Positions 55,980 through 64,000 of a DNA stretch of 64,000 nucleotides are shown here, piece by piece. The stretch is taken from NCBI RefSeq assembly GCF_009917385.1, contig NZ_QWLJ01000008.1, forward strand, positions 1 through 64,000. Reading direction: 5' to 3'. This DNA comes from Roseburia sp. 1XD42-34. Lineage in GTDB: Bacteria; Bacillota; Bacilli; Bacillales; Amphibacillaceae. Position numbers and translations under genes: made by a program. The first letter of the stretch is position 1. Every line of letters starts with the position of its first letter. The notes under the pieces were generated by a model. The model was not told where the DNA came from and searched no databases. It saw nothing but the letters and a program-made list of their open reading frames with translations.

Positions 55980-57485
55980 CTACTCATCAATGTCTTTTTT
56001 CCGCTTTGCTTTATTTTTGTTAAAACGGTATATATCTTTTAAACGGAAAGATGTAAATCGCTTGCTTTGCATATGGTAAGGAAGACGGTATAAGGATTTA
56101 TTTAAATCCTCCCAATTAAACGGATAAATGGGTGACAAATAGGGTCGTCCTAAAGAAGTTAATTTCAGCAGGTGAATAACTAAAAAGCAAGCGCCAAACA
56201 TAATCCCAATAATTCCTAATGACCCTGCTAAAAGGATCATAGGGAAGCGAAGAACGCGTATCGTAGTGCCCATTAGATAGCTTGGAGCAGTAAAGGAGGC
56301 GAGAGCGCTTAAGGTAATGAAAATAATTAATATGTTACTTGTTAGCCCTGCTTGGACTGCTGCAGTACCAACCACAACACCTCCAACGATACCCATCGTT
56401 TGCCCCACTTTAGTTGGTAATCGAGCACCAGCTTCCCGTAAAAGCTCAATCAGTAATTCCAAAAATATTGCTTCAAATATAGGTGGAAATGGGACGTTAG
56501 CTCTGGATTGACCAAGTGATATAAGTAATGGAGTCGGAATTACCTCATAATGATAAGTGACGATAGCTACATAAAAAGGTGTTAATAAAACCGATATAAT
56601 CATCGCTAAAAAACGAAGAATTCGGAAGAAAGAGCCGATATTCCACCGCATATATAAATCTTCTGTCGATTCAAAAAAGCTAAATAAGGTAACCGGCGCG
56701 ATAATACCAGTTGGACTATTATCGACTAGAACGCCGATTCTTCCCTTGGAGATAGAATAAGTAAAACGATCGGGAAGCTCTGTTTCATAAAACTGGGGGA
56801 AAATACTTGGCGAGTGATCTTCAATTAATTGTATTAATACAGAGCTATCTTCTATTTCATCCACATCTAATTCTTTTAAGCGTTGCCGCATGGTATGGAT
56901 GTCATCCTGATTAGCAATAGTTTTTAAATAGGTTAATCGCACTTCTTTAGGCGCTCTCTTGCCGATAGTGATTTTTTCTAGGACAAGATCACTAGATAAA
57001 ATACTATTTCTAATTAAATTCATATTCGTTGTGAGCGACTCAGTGAAAGCTATTTGTGGACCTAGCACGACAGATTCAGTCTCTGCTTTGGATAAATTTC
57101 TTTTCTCTTCCTTTAGCATGGGAAAAGCAATTGCTTTTGCGTTGTTCTCTATATAAATCATTACGTTTCCCTTCAACATTCCCTTTAATATGCCATCTAA
57201 GCGGTTTTCTGCTTTGCCAGAACTTAAGGGGATATGGTACAGGAGAAAGTCAGATGTTAATATTTGTTTGTTATTGAGAACTGGCTTCAAAAGAGAGGAT
57301 TCCAGTTTATTCGTATCAATTAAATAAGGAATATAGAATACAGCAAATCGTTGATCTTGCTGATGATATATGGAATAACTGAAATCTGTTTCGTTATGGA
57401 TATGTTTCTTTAAGCGCTCCTGTAACGCTTCAAGCTTTGCAGGGAAAATAGGCGCTTGTTGTTTTCTCTTATTCATTCTTCTCAT
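55980..57485 (-). CDS. Spore germination receptor subunit A (GerA family)
   Basis: A 501-residue GerA-family protein. An N-terminal hydrophilic domain of about 260 residues includes DEIEDSSVLIQLIEDHSPSI and the conserved GRIGVLVDNSPTGIIAPVTL. About five helices follow (FPPIFEAIFLELLIELLREAG; then TAPSYLMGTTIR). The frame is open to 57533, but GGAGG lies 5 bases before ATG 57485. It is the first gene of the gerABC receptor operon, normally expressed in the forespore under sigma-G; I could not find a convincing sigma-G promoter. The germinant specificity is not readable. Confidence 0.9.
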   Translation of the reverse strand: MRRMNKRKQQAPIFPAKLEALQERLKKHIHNETDFSYSIYHQQDQRFAVFYIPYLIDTNKLESSLLKPVLNNKQILTSDFLLYHIPLSSGKAENRLDGILKGMLKGNVMIYIENNAKAIAFPMLKEEKRNLSKAETESVVLGPQIAFTESLTTNMNLIRNSILSSDLVLEKITIGKRAPKEVRLTYLKTIANQDDIHTMRQRLKELDVDEIEDSSVLIQLIEDHSPSIFPQFYETELPDRFTYSISKGRIGVLVDNSPTGIIAPVTLFSFFESTEDLYMRWNIGSFFRILRFLAMIISVLLTPFYVAIVTYHYEVIPTPLLISLGQSRANVPFPPIFEAIFLELLIELLREAGARLPTKVGQTMGIVGGVVVGTAAVQAGLTSNILIIFITLSALASFTAPSYLMGTTIRVLRFPMILLAGSLGIIGIMFGACFLVIHLLKLTSLGRPYLSPIYPFNWEDLNKSLYRLPYHMQSKRFTSFRLKDIYRFNKNKAKRKKDIDE

Positions 57486-57586
57486 AGCAACCTCCAAAAC
57501 ACGATTGTCATTCATCATACATAACAAGTTCACAAAAATAAGAAGGAATCTTGCTTTGTTTTAAGGTCCGCAGGATTCCTAGGCGA

Positions 57587-57705
57587 AGAAATATAAGTGG
57601 GAGAGTCCCGTATTTAAAGGCCTTTGGGTCATCCCTTTGCGGTACTAAAACCAGTGAGAGATGACAGAAAATCTCCTGATTAACGTTTCATTTTATTCAT
57701 TAGTA
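57587..57705 (+). repeat. Structured repeat family B, copy 12 (partial)
   Basis: ATAAGTGGGAGAGTCCCG, then GCCTTTGGGTCATCCCTTTG, ACCAGTGAGAGATGA and the end CATTTTATTCAT. The left arm of the first hairpin is missing. Confidence 0.65.
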
Positions 57706-57857
57706 TTTGTCATTCGTACATTTTTATCCATTGTGAAAGAGGAGGTTCTTCCATTTAGGTATAATTAAATGAAGCTAACTATTTAGAAAAGGAGCAGTGG
57801 AAAAGCACTACTAAAAGAGAATATCGTTTAGGAAAAAAACAAATATGAAAAAGTATA

Positions 57858-57886
57858 TTGACTTTACATTTTTATGCCTTTATAAT
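57858..57886 (+). promoter_or_regulatory. Sigma-A promoter of the bmr leader
   Basis: TTGACT (57858-57863), exactly 17 bp, TATAAT (57881-57886). It is one of the best promoters in the window and lies 30 bases before the leader-peptide start. Confidence 0.85.
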
Positions 57887-57915
57887 TAGTTAAAACTGGA
57901 AGGGGGGTCACAACG

Positions 57916-57987
57916 ATGCAAAAACTATCAATCCAACAACAAAACAACATATTTATTTATTTGTGGCCTCAAGCGGAAGCTTTTTAA
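57916..57987 (+). CDS. 23-residue leader peptide upstream of bmrCD
   Basis: A short gene with its own strong promoter and AGGGGGG ribosome site; the product starts MQKLSIQQQNN and ends LWPQAEAF. A terminator hairpin begins 28 bases after the stop. In B. subtilis a leader peptide (BmrB) regulates bmrCD by ribosome-mediated attenuation, and bmrC and bmrD are the next genes here, so the same role is inferred. The 3' arm of the terminator (TGTGACC, 58031-58037) can also pair with GGTCACA (57906-57912) that overlaps the ribosome site. The two structures exclude each other. Confidence 0.65.
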   Translation: MQKLSIQQQNNIFIYLWPQAEAF

Positions 57988-58014
57988 AATGAACTTGGAA
58001 ATTTATTTATTATG

Positions 58015-58044
58015 AAAGGTCACATATATCTGTGACCTTTTTAT
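58015..58044 (+). terminator. Attenuator terminator of the bmr leader
   Basis: A perfect 10-bp stem, AAAGGTCACA/TGTGACCTTT, 6-base loop, T run. Confidence 0.85.
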
Positions 58045-58079
58045 GTGTAAAAGTGTATTTGTACGCTTCCTGAAAGAAA

Positions 58080-58118
58080 AATGCGCATTCGTCAGAGATG
58101 AATGCGCATTTTTTTTGT
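58080..58118 (+). terminator. Second terminator in the bmr leader region
   Basis: AAATGCGCATTC pairs with GAATGCGCATTT around a 9-base loop, followed by eight T. Together with the first terminator it should insulate bmrC strongly. Confidence 0.85.
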
Positions 58119-58130
58119 GTGTGAATTGAT

Positions 58131-58286
58131 ATAAAGTGAAACTGCAATAAGTGGTGTTTTCATTCATCACCCACTGATTGCTAGAGGTACGAATCGGGCA
58201 TTTAGGTGTTGTTATCTCCCGATTAAACTTGTTGCAGTTTATCCAACTCCTGAAGTGGGAGTCTCACAGCACTTTTGCAGGATAAA
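58131..58286 (-). repeat. Structured repeat family B, copy 13 (reverse)
   Basis: Minus strand: TTATCCTGCAAAAGTGCTGT, GACTCCCACTTCAGGAGTTG, GGGAGATAACAACACC, CAGTGGGTGATGAATGAAAA, ending CACTTTAT. It lies between the leader terminators and bmrC; the rest of the 373 bases up to bmrC has no other feature except a weak TATAAT near 58372. Confidence 0.8.
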
Positions 58287-58491
58287 TTTCTTGCTTTAAG
58301 AAAAATTCACTTGTTCTAAATGGCAAATGAAGCTAGAAGTCACTTAGTGGTTGCAACTGATAATTCCTATAATAAAAAATTAGAATTATCCAATCATTTA
58401 AAAAGTTTATGGAAAAATTTCGTTTGAGGTAAGGAACTGCTATAAAACGCAATGCCACGATACAACATTTAAGAAGGAAAAGAGGTATTCT

Positions 58492-60240
58492 ATGTTTCGA
58501 GTTTTTAATAAATTGAATTGGTTTTTTACGTATTATTGGAAACGCTATGTTTTAGCTATTGTATCGCTAATTGTCGCAAGCGCTATTGGACTAATCCCAC
58601 CTAAAATAGCAGGCTATACGATTGATCATATCCAATTCGAAACATTAACAGCGCAATTGTTGACAGCAATTATTGTTGGTTATGCGCTATTAATTATTAT
58701 CCATTATTCGATTTCGTTTCTATGGGATTACACGTTGTTTAGTGGGGCTGTCATATTAGAAAAGTGGATGCGCAGTAAGCTGATGCAGCACTTTCTGGAG
58801 ATGACCCCAACATTTTTTAGTAAATATCGTACGGGAGATTTGATGGCTCGCAGTACAAATGATTTAAAGGCAATTAGTTTAACAGCTGGCTTTGGTGTGC
58901 TAACGCTTGTAGATTCGAGTATTTTTATGTTGATGATTATTGCCATGATGGGTTTTACTATTAGCTGGAAATTAACATTTGCTGCACTTATTCCATTGCC
59001 GGTAATGGCAATGGTTATGAATAAATACGGGGCAGCTATTCATGAGCGATTTTCAAAAGCACAAGCAGCATTTGGAGAGATGAATAATGAAGTGCTAGAA
59101 TCGATTAAAGGTGTTCGCGTTATTCGAGCATTTGTTCAAGAAAAGCAAGATGCAAAGCGATTTCTACAGCGAACAACAGATGTATATGATAAAAATATTG
59201 CTGTCGCAAAAATTGATGCCTTATTTGAGCCAACAATGAAAATTTTAGTTGGATTATCTTATACGATTGGACTCGGATATGGTGCATTTCTCGTTTTTGA
59301 AAATGTCCTGACGCTAGGTGATTTAGTTACGTTTAACGTCTATTTAGGAATGCTGATCTGGCCTATGTTTGCAGTAGGAGAGTTAATTAATGTATTACAA
59401 CGTGGAAATGCGTCGTTGGATCGTGTAAACCATATATTAAACTATGAGGCCGATGTAACAGATCAAAATCCCTCTGGAGATGTGAAAACGATAGAGTTTG
59501 TCACATTTAACAATGTATCATTCTCCTACCCAAACACAGATAAAAACCAATTACATCAAGTATCTTTTCAATTAAAACAAGGGGAAACGCTTGGAGTGGT
59601 AGGAAAAACAGGAGCAGGGAAAACTACATTATTTAAATTACTATTACGACAATATTCTAAATTCAAAGGAGAAATAAACATATCTGGAGTGGATATAAAT
59701 AATCTTTCTTTAGACAGAATCCGTTCCTGGATTGGCTATGTTCCACAGGACCAAATGATGTTCTCCAAAACCATTCGAGAAAATATTCAGTTTGGCAAGG
59801 AGGATGCAAGCGATGAAGAAATTTTTCGCGTTATGGAGCTAGCCCATTTCTTAGACGATATGAAACAACTCCCAAATGGGTTGGATACACAAGTAGGAGA
59901 AAGCGGGGTAACTTTATCAGGCGGACAGAAACAAAGGGTAGCCTTAGCACGAGCGTTTATTAAAAACGCTGAGCTGCTCATTTTAGATGATTCTTTATCG
60001 GCAGTAGACGGGAAAACAGAAGCGAAAATTCTAGAGCATTTGCGTAAAGAAAGGCAAGCTAAAACGACCATAATTGCAGCCCATCGCTTATCTGCAGTAA
60101 CACATGCAGATCATATTATTGTACTTTCCGACGGTGAAATTGCCGAACGAGGAACACATGACCAATTAATGCAGCAACAAGGCTGGTATTACAACCAATA
60201 TGTACAACAACAACTTCAGGATATGGAGGTGACGCCATAA
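58492..60240 (+). CDS. bmrC: Multidrug ABC exporter subunit BmrC
   Basis: One half of the heterodimeric BmrCD drug exporter, 582 residues: six helices (about 1-300) and an ATPase domain. Walker A is GKTGAGKT (371-378) and the signature is LSGGQ. Walker B, LLILDD, ends in Asp500 where a catalytic Glu is expected. This is the known degenerate-site residue of B. subtilis BmrC (YheI). The start follows AAGGAAAAGAGG. Its stop shares a base with the bmrD start. A leader peptide with terminators lies upstream, so expression probably needs read-through. Confidence 0.93.
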   Translation: MFRVFNKLNWFFTYYWKRYVLAIVSLIVASAIGLIPPKIAGYTIDHIQFETLTAQLLTAIIVGYALLIIIHYSISFLWDYTLFSGAVILEKWMRSKLMQHFLEMTPTFFSKYRTGDLMARSTNDLKAISLTAGFGVLTLVDSSIFMLMIIAMMGFTISWKLTFAALIPLPVMAMVMNKYGAAIHERFSKAQAAFGEMNNEVLESIKGVRVIRAFVQEKQDAKRFLQRTTDVYDKNIAVAKIDALFEPTMKILVGLSYTIGLGYGAFLVFENVLTLGDLVTFNVYLGMLIWPMFAVGELINVLQRGNASLDRVNHILNYEADVTDQNPSGDVKTIEFVTFNNVSFSYPNTDKNQLHQVSFQLKQGETLGVVGKTGAGKTTLFKLLLRQYSKFKGEINISGVDINNLSLDRIRSWIGYVPQDQMMFSKTIRENIQFGKEDASDEEIFRVMELAHFLDDMKQLPNGLDTQVGESGVTLSGGQKQRVALARAFIKNAELLILDDSLSAVDGKTEAKILEHLRKERQAKTTIIAAHRLSAVTHADHIIVLSDGEIAERGTHDQLMQQQGWYYNQYVQQQLQDMEVTP

Positions 60241-62261
60241 TGTCTACAGAAAAACGTCTGGTTGCATATGCTTTTCCATTTAAAAAACAAATTTTGATTG
60301 GTTTATTATGCTTAATCATCGCCGTAGCACTTGAGCTTGCAGGTCCACTCATTGCCAAAAAGGTGATTGATGAACATGTTTTAGGTATAGAGGGGACTTG
60401 GAATCAAGTTACGGAACGGGATGACCGTTATACCGTGACGTATCAAAATAAAAATTATAAACGCTCGGATCGGATCAAGAGCAATGATGAGGTTATCGGT
60501 GAAACAATTACGATTTTAGCGGTAGGTTCAAGCTATTATATGATAAATGACAAAGTGCCACTTAAAGGGGAAAGAGAGATTCAAGACGGGATGCTTACTG
60601 TAAAATCTGCTCAAGAACAATGGCAATTTACCGCTGATAAACTGTCATTATCAGAAATTTATCCGTTCTTTAAACCGGAGCAAATGCCTATTCTTTATTT
60701 ACTTGGGTTATATGTAGGTTTACTAATAATTGCTGGTTTCTTTCAGTTTTATCAGACTTTTTTGCTACAAAAAGCGTCTAATCAAATTGTCAAAAAAATG
60801 CGTAATGATCTATTTGCTCATACACAGCGTATTCCGATTAATTATTTCGTAGATCAGCCTGCTGGTAAAATTGTTGCTAGAATTACTAATGATACAGAAG
60901 CCATTCGTGATTTATACGAACGAGTGCTATCCATTATTGTTACGAGTGTTATTTATATGGCTGGTATATTTATTGCTCTATTTATATTGGATGCACAGCT
61001 TGCATTGTGGTGTTTGCTATTAATTCCACTCATTTGGGGTTGGATGAAATTGTATAAGCACTTTGGTACAAAGTACAATCAAGTCATTCGCTCAACCATA
61101 AGTGAGATTAACGGTAATATTAACGAAGCAATACAAGGAATGCCTATTATCCAAGCATTTCAAAGAGAAAAAAAGACAAAACAAGACTTTGAAACGTTGA
61201 ACCATCGTCATTTTATCTATCAGCGAAAGCTAGTAAAATTAAGCGCCTTAACGTCTTATAACTTGGTAACTGTATTTCGAAATATCGCGTTTGTTGGCTT
61301 CATCTGGTATTTCGGTTCAGCCTCCTTGGAGCCGACAAGTGCTATATCGATTGGATTGCTATATGCATTTACCGACTATTTAACCCGGTTATTTGAACCT
61401 GTAACAGATATTGTTAACCAACTGCCTTTAATTGAGCAAGCACGTGTGGCAGGGAGCCGTGTATTTACCTTGTTGGACCATAAAGGGGAAGATGTGGTCG
61501 ACGAAAAAATAGCACGCTATCGAGGGCATATTCAATTTGATCGTGTATCATTTGCTTATAATAAGGGAGACGATGTGCTGCGAAATGTATCCTTTGAAGT
61601 AAGACCGGGAGAAACGGCAGCATTTGTAGGTCATACAGGTTCCGGAAAAAGTTCCATTATGAATGTGTTATTCCGTTTTTACGATCCGCAACAAGGAACG
61701 ATAACGATTGATGGCTACTCCACTAGGGAGTGGTCACGCCAGCAAACCCGGAGTCATATGGGGATTGTGCTGCAAGATCCATTTTTATTTTCAGGAACCA
61801 TTTTATCCAATGTAACGATGAACGATCCTAACATTTCTATTGACAAAGCAAAACAAGCGTTAAAAGCTGTTGGAGCTGATTCGTTCATTGAGAAATTACC
61901 AAATCAATATAATGAAGAGGTTGGCGAAGGCGGAACAAGTTTTTCTTTAGGAGAGCGTCAGTTGATTTCTTTTGCGCGAGCGCTTGCTTTTGATCCAGCA
62001 ATTCTGATTTTAGATGAAGCAACTGCAAATATTGACACAGAGACAGAAACGATTATTCAAAAAGCATTAGAGGTTCTAAAAAAAGGGCGGACAACGTTAG
62101 TTATTGCACATAGATTATCGACTATTCAGCATGCGGATACCATTTTTGTATTGGATCATGGTACGATAAAAGAGAGAGGAAATCATAACGATTTAATGCA
62201 AGCAAAAGGAATTTATTACCAAATGTATCAAATGCAACAAAGAAGCAAGTCTGCTGTGTAG
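60240..62261 (+). CDS. bmrD: Multidrug ABC exporter subunit BmrD
   Basis: The partner half-transporter, 673 residues, the same length as B. subtilis BmrD (YheH). Between helices 1 and 2 it has the large external domain typical of BmrD (about residues 35-145). Walker A is GHTGSGKSS, the signature is the atypical FSLGERQ, and Walker B is LILDE with the catalytic Glu near residue 593. The pair therefore has one consensus and one degenerate ATP site. Start and stop overlap by one base with bmrC (TAATG). Confidence 0.93.
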   Translation: MSTEKRLVAYAFPFKKQILIGLLCLIIAVALELAGPLIAKKVIDEHVLGIEGTWNQVTERDDRYTVTYQNKNYKRSDRIKSNDEVIGETITILAVGSSYYMINDKVPLKGEREIQDGMLTVKSAQEQWQFTADKLSLSEIYPFFKPEQMPILYLLGLYVGLLIIAGFFQFYQTFLLQKASNQIVKKMRNDLFAHTQRIPINYFVDQPAGKIVARITNDTEAIRDLYERVLSIIVTSVIYMAGIFIALFILDAQLALWCLLLIPLIWGWMKLYKHFGTKYNQVIRSTISEINGNINEAIQGMPIIQAFQREKKTKQDFETLNHRHFIYQRKLVKLSALTSYNLVTVFRNIAFVGFIWYFGSASLEPTSAISIGLLYAFTDYLTRLFEPVTDIVNQLPLIEQARVAGSRVFTLLDHKGEDVVDEKIARYRGHIQFDRVSFAYNKGDDVLRNVSFEVRPGETAAFVGHTGSGKSSIMNVLFRFYDPQQGTITIDGYSTREWSRQQTRSHMGIVLQDPFLFSGTILSNVTMNDPNISIDKAKQALKAVGADSFIEKLPNQYNEEVGEGGTSFSLGERQLISFARALAFDPAILILDEATANIDTETETIIQKALEVLKKGRTTLVIAHRLSTIQHADTIFVLDHGTIKERGNHNDLMQAKGIYYQMYQMQQRSKSAV

Positions 62262-62292
62262 CATTCAAACATTCAGTTATACGGGGTGGCTT

Positions 62293-63123
62293 ATGGATAA
62301 TGAAAAGCAACAAAAGCAGGACGTTATAGATGAAGATTTATATGAAGAAATAGAGGAAGAAGAACTTTATGCACTCGTACAGTTGGAAAAGGAAAAAGCA
62401 TTAGCAAGAGAAAAGCAAAAAAAGGAGAATAAACGGGCAAAACATCCATTTCCTAACTGGATGTTTTGGCTGATCGCCTTTATTCTTTTATTTCAAGTGA
62501 TCGCTCTGATTCCTCGAACGTTTTCTATTCCAGCCATTGATTTCTTATTTACGTCGGCTAAACTATCGTTGCAAGATGATATACAAGCTTATAAACGGTC
62601 GGTGGTAACGGTTGAAACAACGGACTCAAAAGGAACAGGTTTTTCCATTTCTTCCGATGGCCTGATTTTAACCAATCACCATGTTGTGGAAGGAGAAGAA
62701 AACGTTACTGTCGCTTTTGCGGACAATGGTTTATTTGAAGCGGAAGTAAAAGAAGTATATCCCTCCGTCGATTTAGCTGTTTTGCAAACAAATGCCAAAA
62801 ATGTACCGTTTCTGGAATTAGCAGATGAGGCTGTTATTGAACAAGATCAACCAATCCGCTTTATTGGGAACCCATTAAATTTTAATGGCATTGCTAATGA
62901 AGGAGCAATCATTGGCTATACATTACTTACTTCTTGGGAGGAAGAAGTCGTCATGATAAAAGCTCCTGTATATCGAGGGAATAGCGGTAGTCCAGTATTG
63001 AATGAAGCCGGTCAAGTAATTGGAATTATCTTTGCAACTCTGGATCATAAAGAGCATGGGAGAGTAGGTTTATTTTATCCAATCGATTATTACTATAAGT
63101 ATACAACAAGCAGTGGACGATGA
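62293..63123 (+). CDS. Membrane-anchored trypsin-like serine protease
   Basis: A 276-residue protein. A charged cytosolic N-terminus (about 1-54, Glu/Lys-rich) is followed by one helix (55-74) and an external S1C/HtrA-like protease domain with His130 (TNHHVVEG), Asp160 (SVDLAVL) and Ser231 (GNSGSP). There is no PDZ domain, so it is shorter than HtrA. GGGGTGG precedes the start. It lies 31 bases after bmrD and could share its transcript. The substrate is unknown; extracytoplasmic protein quality control is a reasonable guess. Confidence 0.83.
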   Translation: MDNEKQQKQDVIDEDLYEEIEEEELYALVQLEKEKALAREKQKKENKRAKHPFPNWMFWLIAFILLFQVIALIPRTFSIPAIDFLFTSAKLSLQDDIQAYKRSVVTVETTDSKGTGFSISSDGLILTNHHVVEGEENVTVAFADNGLFEAEVKEVYPSVDLAVLQTNAKNVPFLELADEAVIEQDQPIRFIGNPLNFNGIANEGAIIGYTLLTSWEEEVVMIKAPVYRGNSGSPVLNEAGQVIGIIFATLDHKEHGRVGLFYPIDYYYKYTTSSGR

Positions 63124-63153
63124 AATATTTCTAGTCACTGCTTGTCGTTTCTT
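63106..63153 (+). terminator. Terminator overlapping the protease stop
   Basis: ACAAGCAGTG pairs with CACTGCTTGT; the stop codon lies in the loop and a T-rich stretch follows. Confidence 0.75.
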
Positions 63154-63184
63154 TTGGCTACCTTTTTAGAAAGTAAAAAATGAG

Positions 63185-63260
63185 GTGCTTGTGGATAACG
63201 AAATAACCGACTAGTCACGTCCAGTTCCATCGCCCAGCAAATAGGCAACAAGCCAAGTTT
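63185..63260 (+). repeat. Dispersed repeat family A, copy 8 (fragment)
   Basis: GCTTGTGGATAACG, AATAACCGACTAGTCACGTC, CATCGCCCAGCAAATAGGC. Only the left-middle part is recognisable. Confidence 0.6.
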
Positions 63261-63314
63261 TCTAATCTCATAAAAGAAGTCAAAAATAGTTGCGCTTCCA
63301 TCCCGTTTAGGTAA

Positions 63315-64000
63315 TTATCCTTTTCCGCTCTCCCCCTTTTTTGTAATAAAGATGGTTGAAGACTTGTATTCTCGTGATTTACGAAGGTCATCATTTGAAG
63401 CTTTAACAAATGAATATGCTAATAAAAACATAATAAAAATAAGTGGGAAACCACCAATGATACTTGCAGTTTGCAATGTCTCTAAATCACCAATAAACAT
63501 TAATACAAGTGGTAGTAAGCATAGCATAAATGCCCAAAATAAACGATTCCAGCGTAATGGTTCACCAGTTACCTGTTTTTGAACGACAGACGCTAATATA
63601 TAGGATGAGGAGTCGAATGTGGTTGCTAAGAATAGAATGGCTAAAATAGAGAAAGCACCAATTACAATATTGGACATCGGTAGTTGATGGAGAATTTCAA
63701 TAATAGCTGCTGAAGCACCATATTCATTCATAAAGCTAATCACATCAAGGGAACCGGTTAACTGAAGATACAGCCCAAAATTACCGAGAATTCCAAAGAA
63801 TAATACACAACCAAATGTACCATAAATCATTGTCCCTAAAACCATTTCTTTAATTGTACGACCTCTAGAAATACGCGCAACAAATAGCCCAACAAACGGT
63901 GCATATACGACCCACCATGCCCAATAGAACACAGTCCATGACTCAGGGAAACCCGTTTCAGTAAAGCCGCCAAAATCTCTGAACGGTTCGAGCCAGGTAG
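63315..64000 (-). CDS. BCCT-family osmolyte (betaine/choline/carnitine) transporter, 3' part
   Basis: The reading frame is open to the window edge, so the N-terminal half lies outside. The visible 228 codons contain the BCCT signature (WTVFYWAWWVVYAPFVGLFVA followed by RISRGRTIKE), then FDSSSYILASVVQKQ and the last helices, and end in a short basic tail. These sodium-coupled carriers import glycine betaine or related compatible solutes, in line with a halotolerant lifestyle. The substrate cannot be assigned from this part. Confidence 0.9.
   Translation of the reverse strand, partial: TWLEPFRDFGGFTETGFPESWTVFYWAWWVVYAPFVGLFVARISRGRTIKEMVLGTMIYGTFGCVLFFGILGNFGLYLQLTGSLDVISFMNEYGASAAIIEILHQLPMSNIVIGAFSILAILFLATTFDSSSYILASVVQKQVTGEPLRWNRLFWAFMLCLLPLVLMFIGDLETLQTASIIGGFPLIFIMFLLAYSFVKASNDDLRKSREYKSSTIFITKKGESGKG

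Noticed and set aside
4000..58290. Regular repeats considered as a CRISPR array
   Set aside because: Copies are 150-270 bp, far apart and in both orientations, without spacers or cas genes.

Overview
The window is AT-rich DNA from a low-GC Gram-positive, endospore-forming member of the Bacillaceae. Gene content and protein similarity point to the halotolerant Virgibacillus/Oceanobacillus group. Supporting signs are strong AGGAGG ribosome sites, sigma-A promoters, TTG/GTG starts, a gerA-gerB-gerC germination operon, bmrCD- and lnrJKLMN-type drug transporters, a T-box leader and a BCCT osmolyte transporter. The genus is an inference; the Bacillaceae placement is firm.

Layout, left to right. 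1-2290: xpt-pbuX xanthine salvage. 2443-5532: LmrB-like MFS pump, a small membrane protein and a deoxyinosine glycosylase. 6624-7941: T-box leader driving a SAM hydrolase (DUF62) gene. 8112-13453: two-component system plus ABC transporter of the linearmycin-resistance type (lnrJK-lnrLMN). 14019-17348: YhgE/Pip membrane protein and an alpha/beta hydrolase. 18160-22530: carAB, probably the arginine-specific enzyme. 22917-26011: S9 peptidase (minus strand) and a small kinase gene broken by a repeat. 26115-34590, all minus: acetyl-CoA synthetase, two DUF485/sodium-solute-symporter pairs and, between them, a LytS-like kinase and LytTR regulator; this reads as one acetate or pyruvate uptake and sensing module. 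34989-35858: D-amino-acid aminotransferase. 36370-36443: tRNA-Gly(UCC). 36928-41506: ABC-class ATPase, queG, amidase-like protein, trmL. 43241-49271: odhAB and nupC. 49577-50944: MATE pump. 51840-52910: stand-alone murG paralogue. 52976-57485 (minus): gerABC ending in a decapitated MMPL gene. 57858-62261: leader peptide, terminator and bmrCD. 62293-63123: membrane-anchored trypsin-like protease. 63315-64000: 3' part of a BCCT transporter.

The intergenic regions are unusually full of dispersed repeats. Family A (about 160-270 bp, 9 full or partial copies) has no coding capacity and interrupts one gene. Family B (about 150-205 bp, 13 copies) folds into two conserved hairpins and looks like a structured RNA or a non-autonomous mobile element. 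A third, 91-bp element (D) sits inside the loop of one B copy between 6-bp direct repeats. A and B copies often lie next to each other.

The observations most worth following are: (1) a probable methionine-specific T-box upstream of a SAM-consuming enzyme; (2) three LytTR-type direct repeats with exact 21-bp period, followed by a promoter and a cre-like site, in front of an acetate-permease operon; (3) a 23-residue leader peptide and attenuator-like hairpin before bmrCD; (4) repeat families A, B and D; (5) a 35-codon gene for a lipoprotein-like peptide with its own RBS and terminator.
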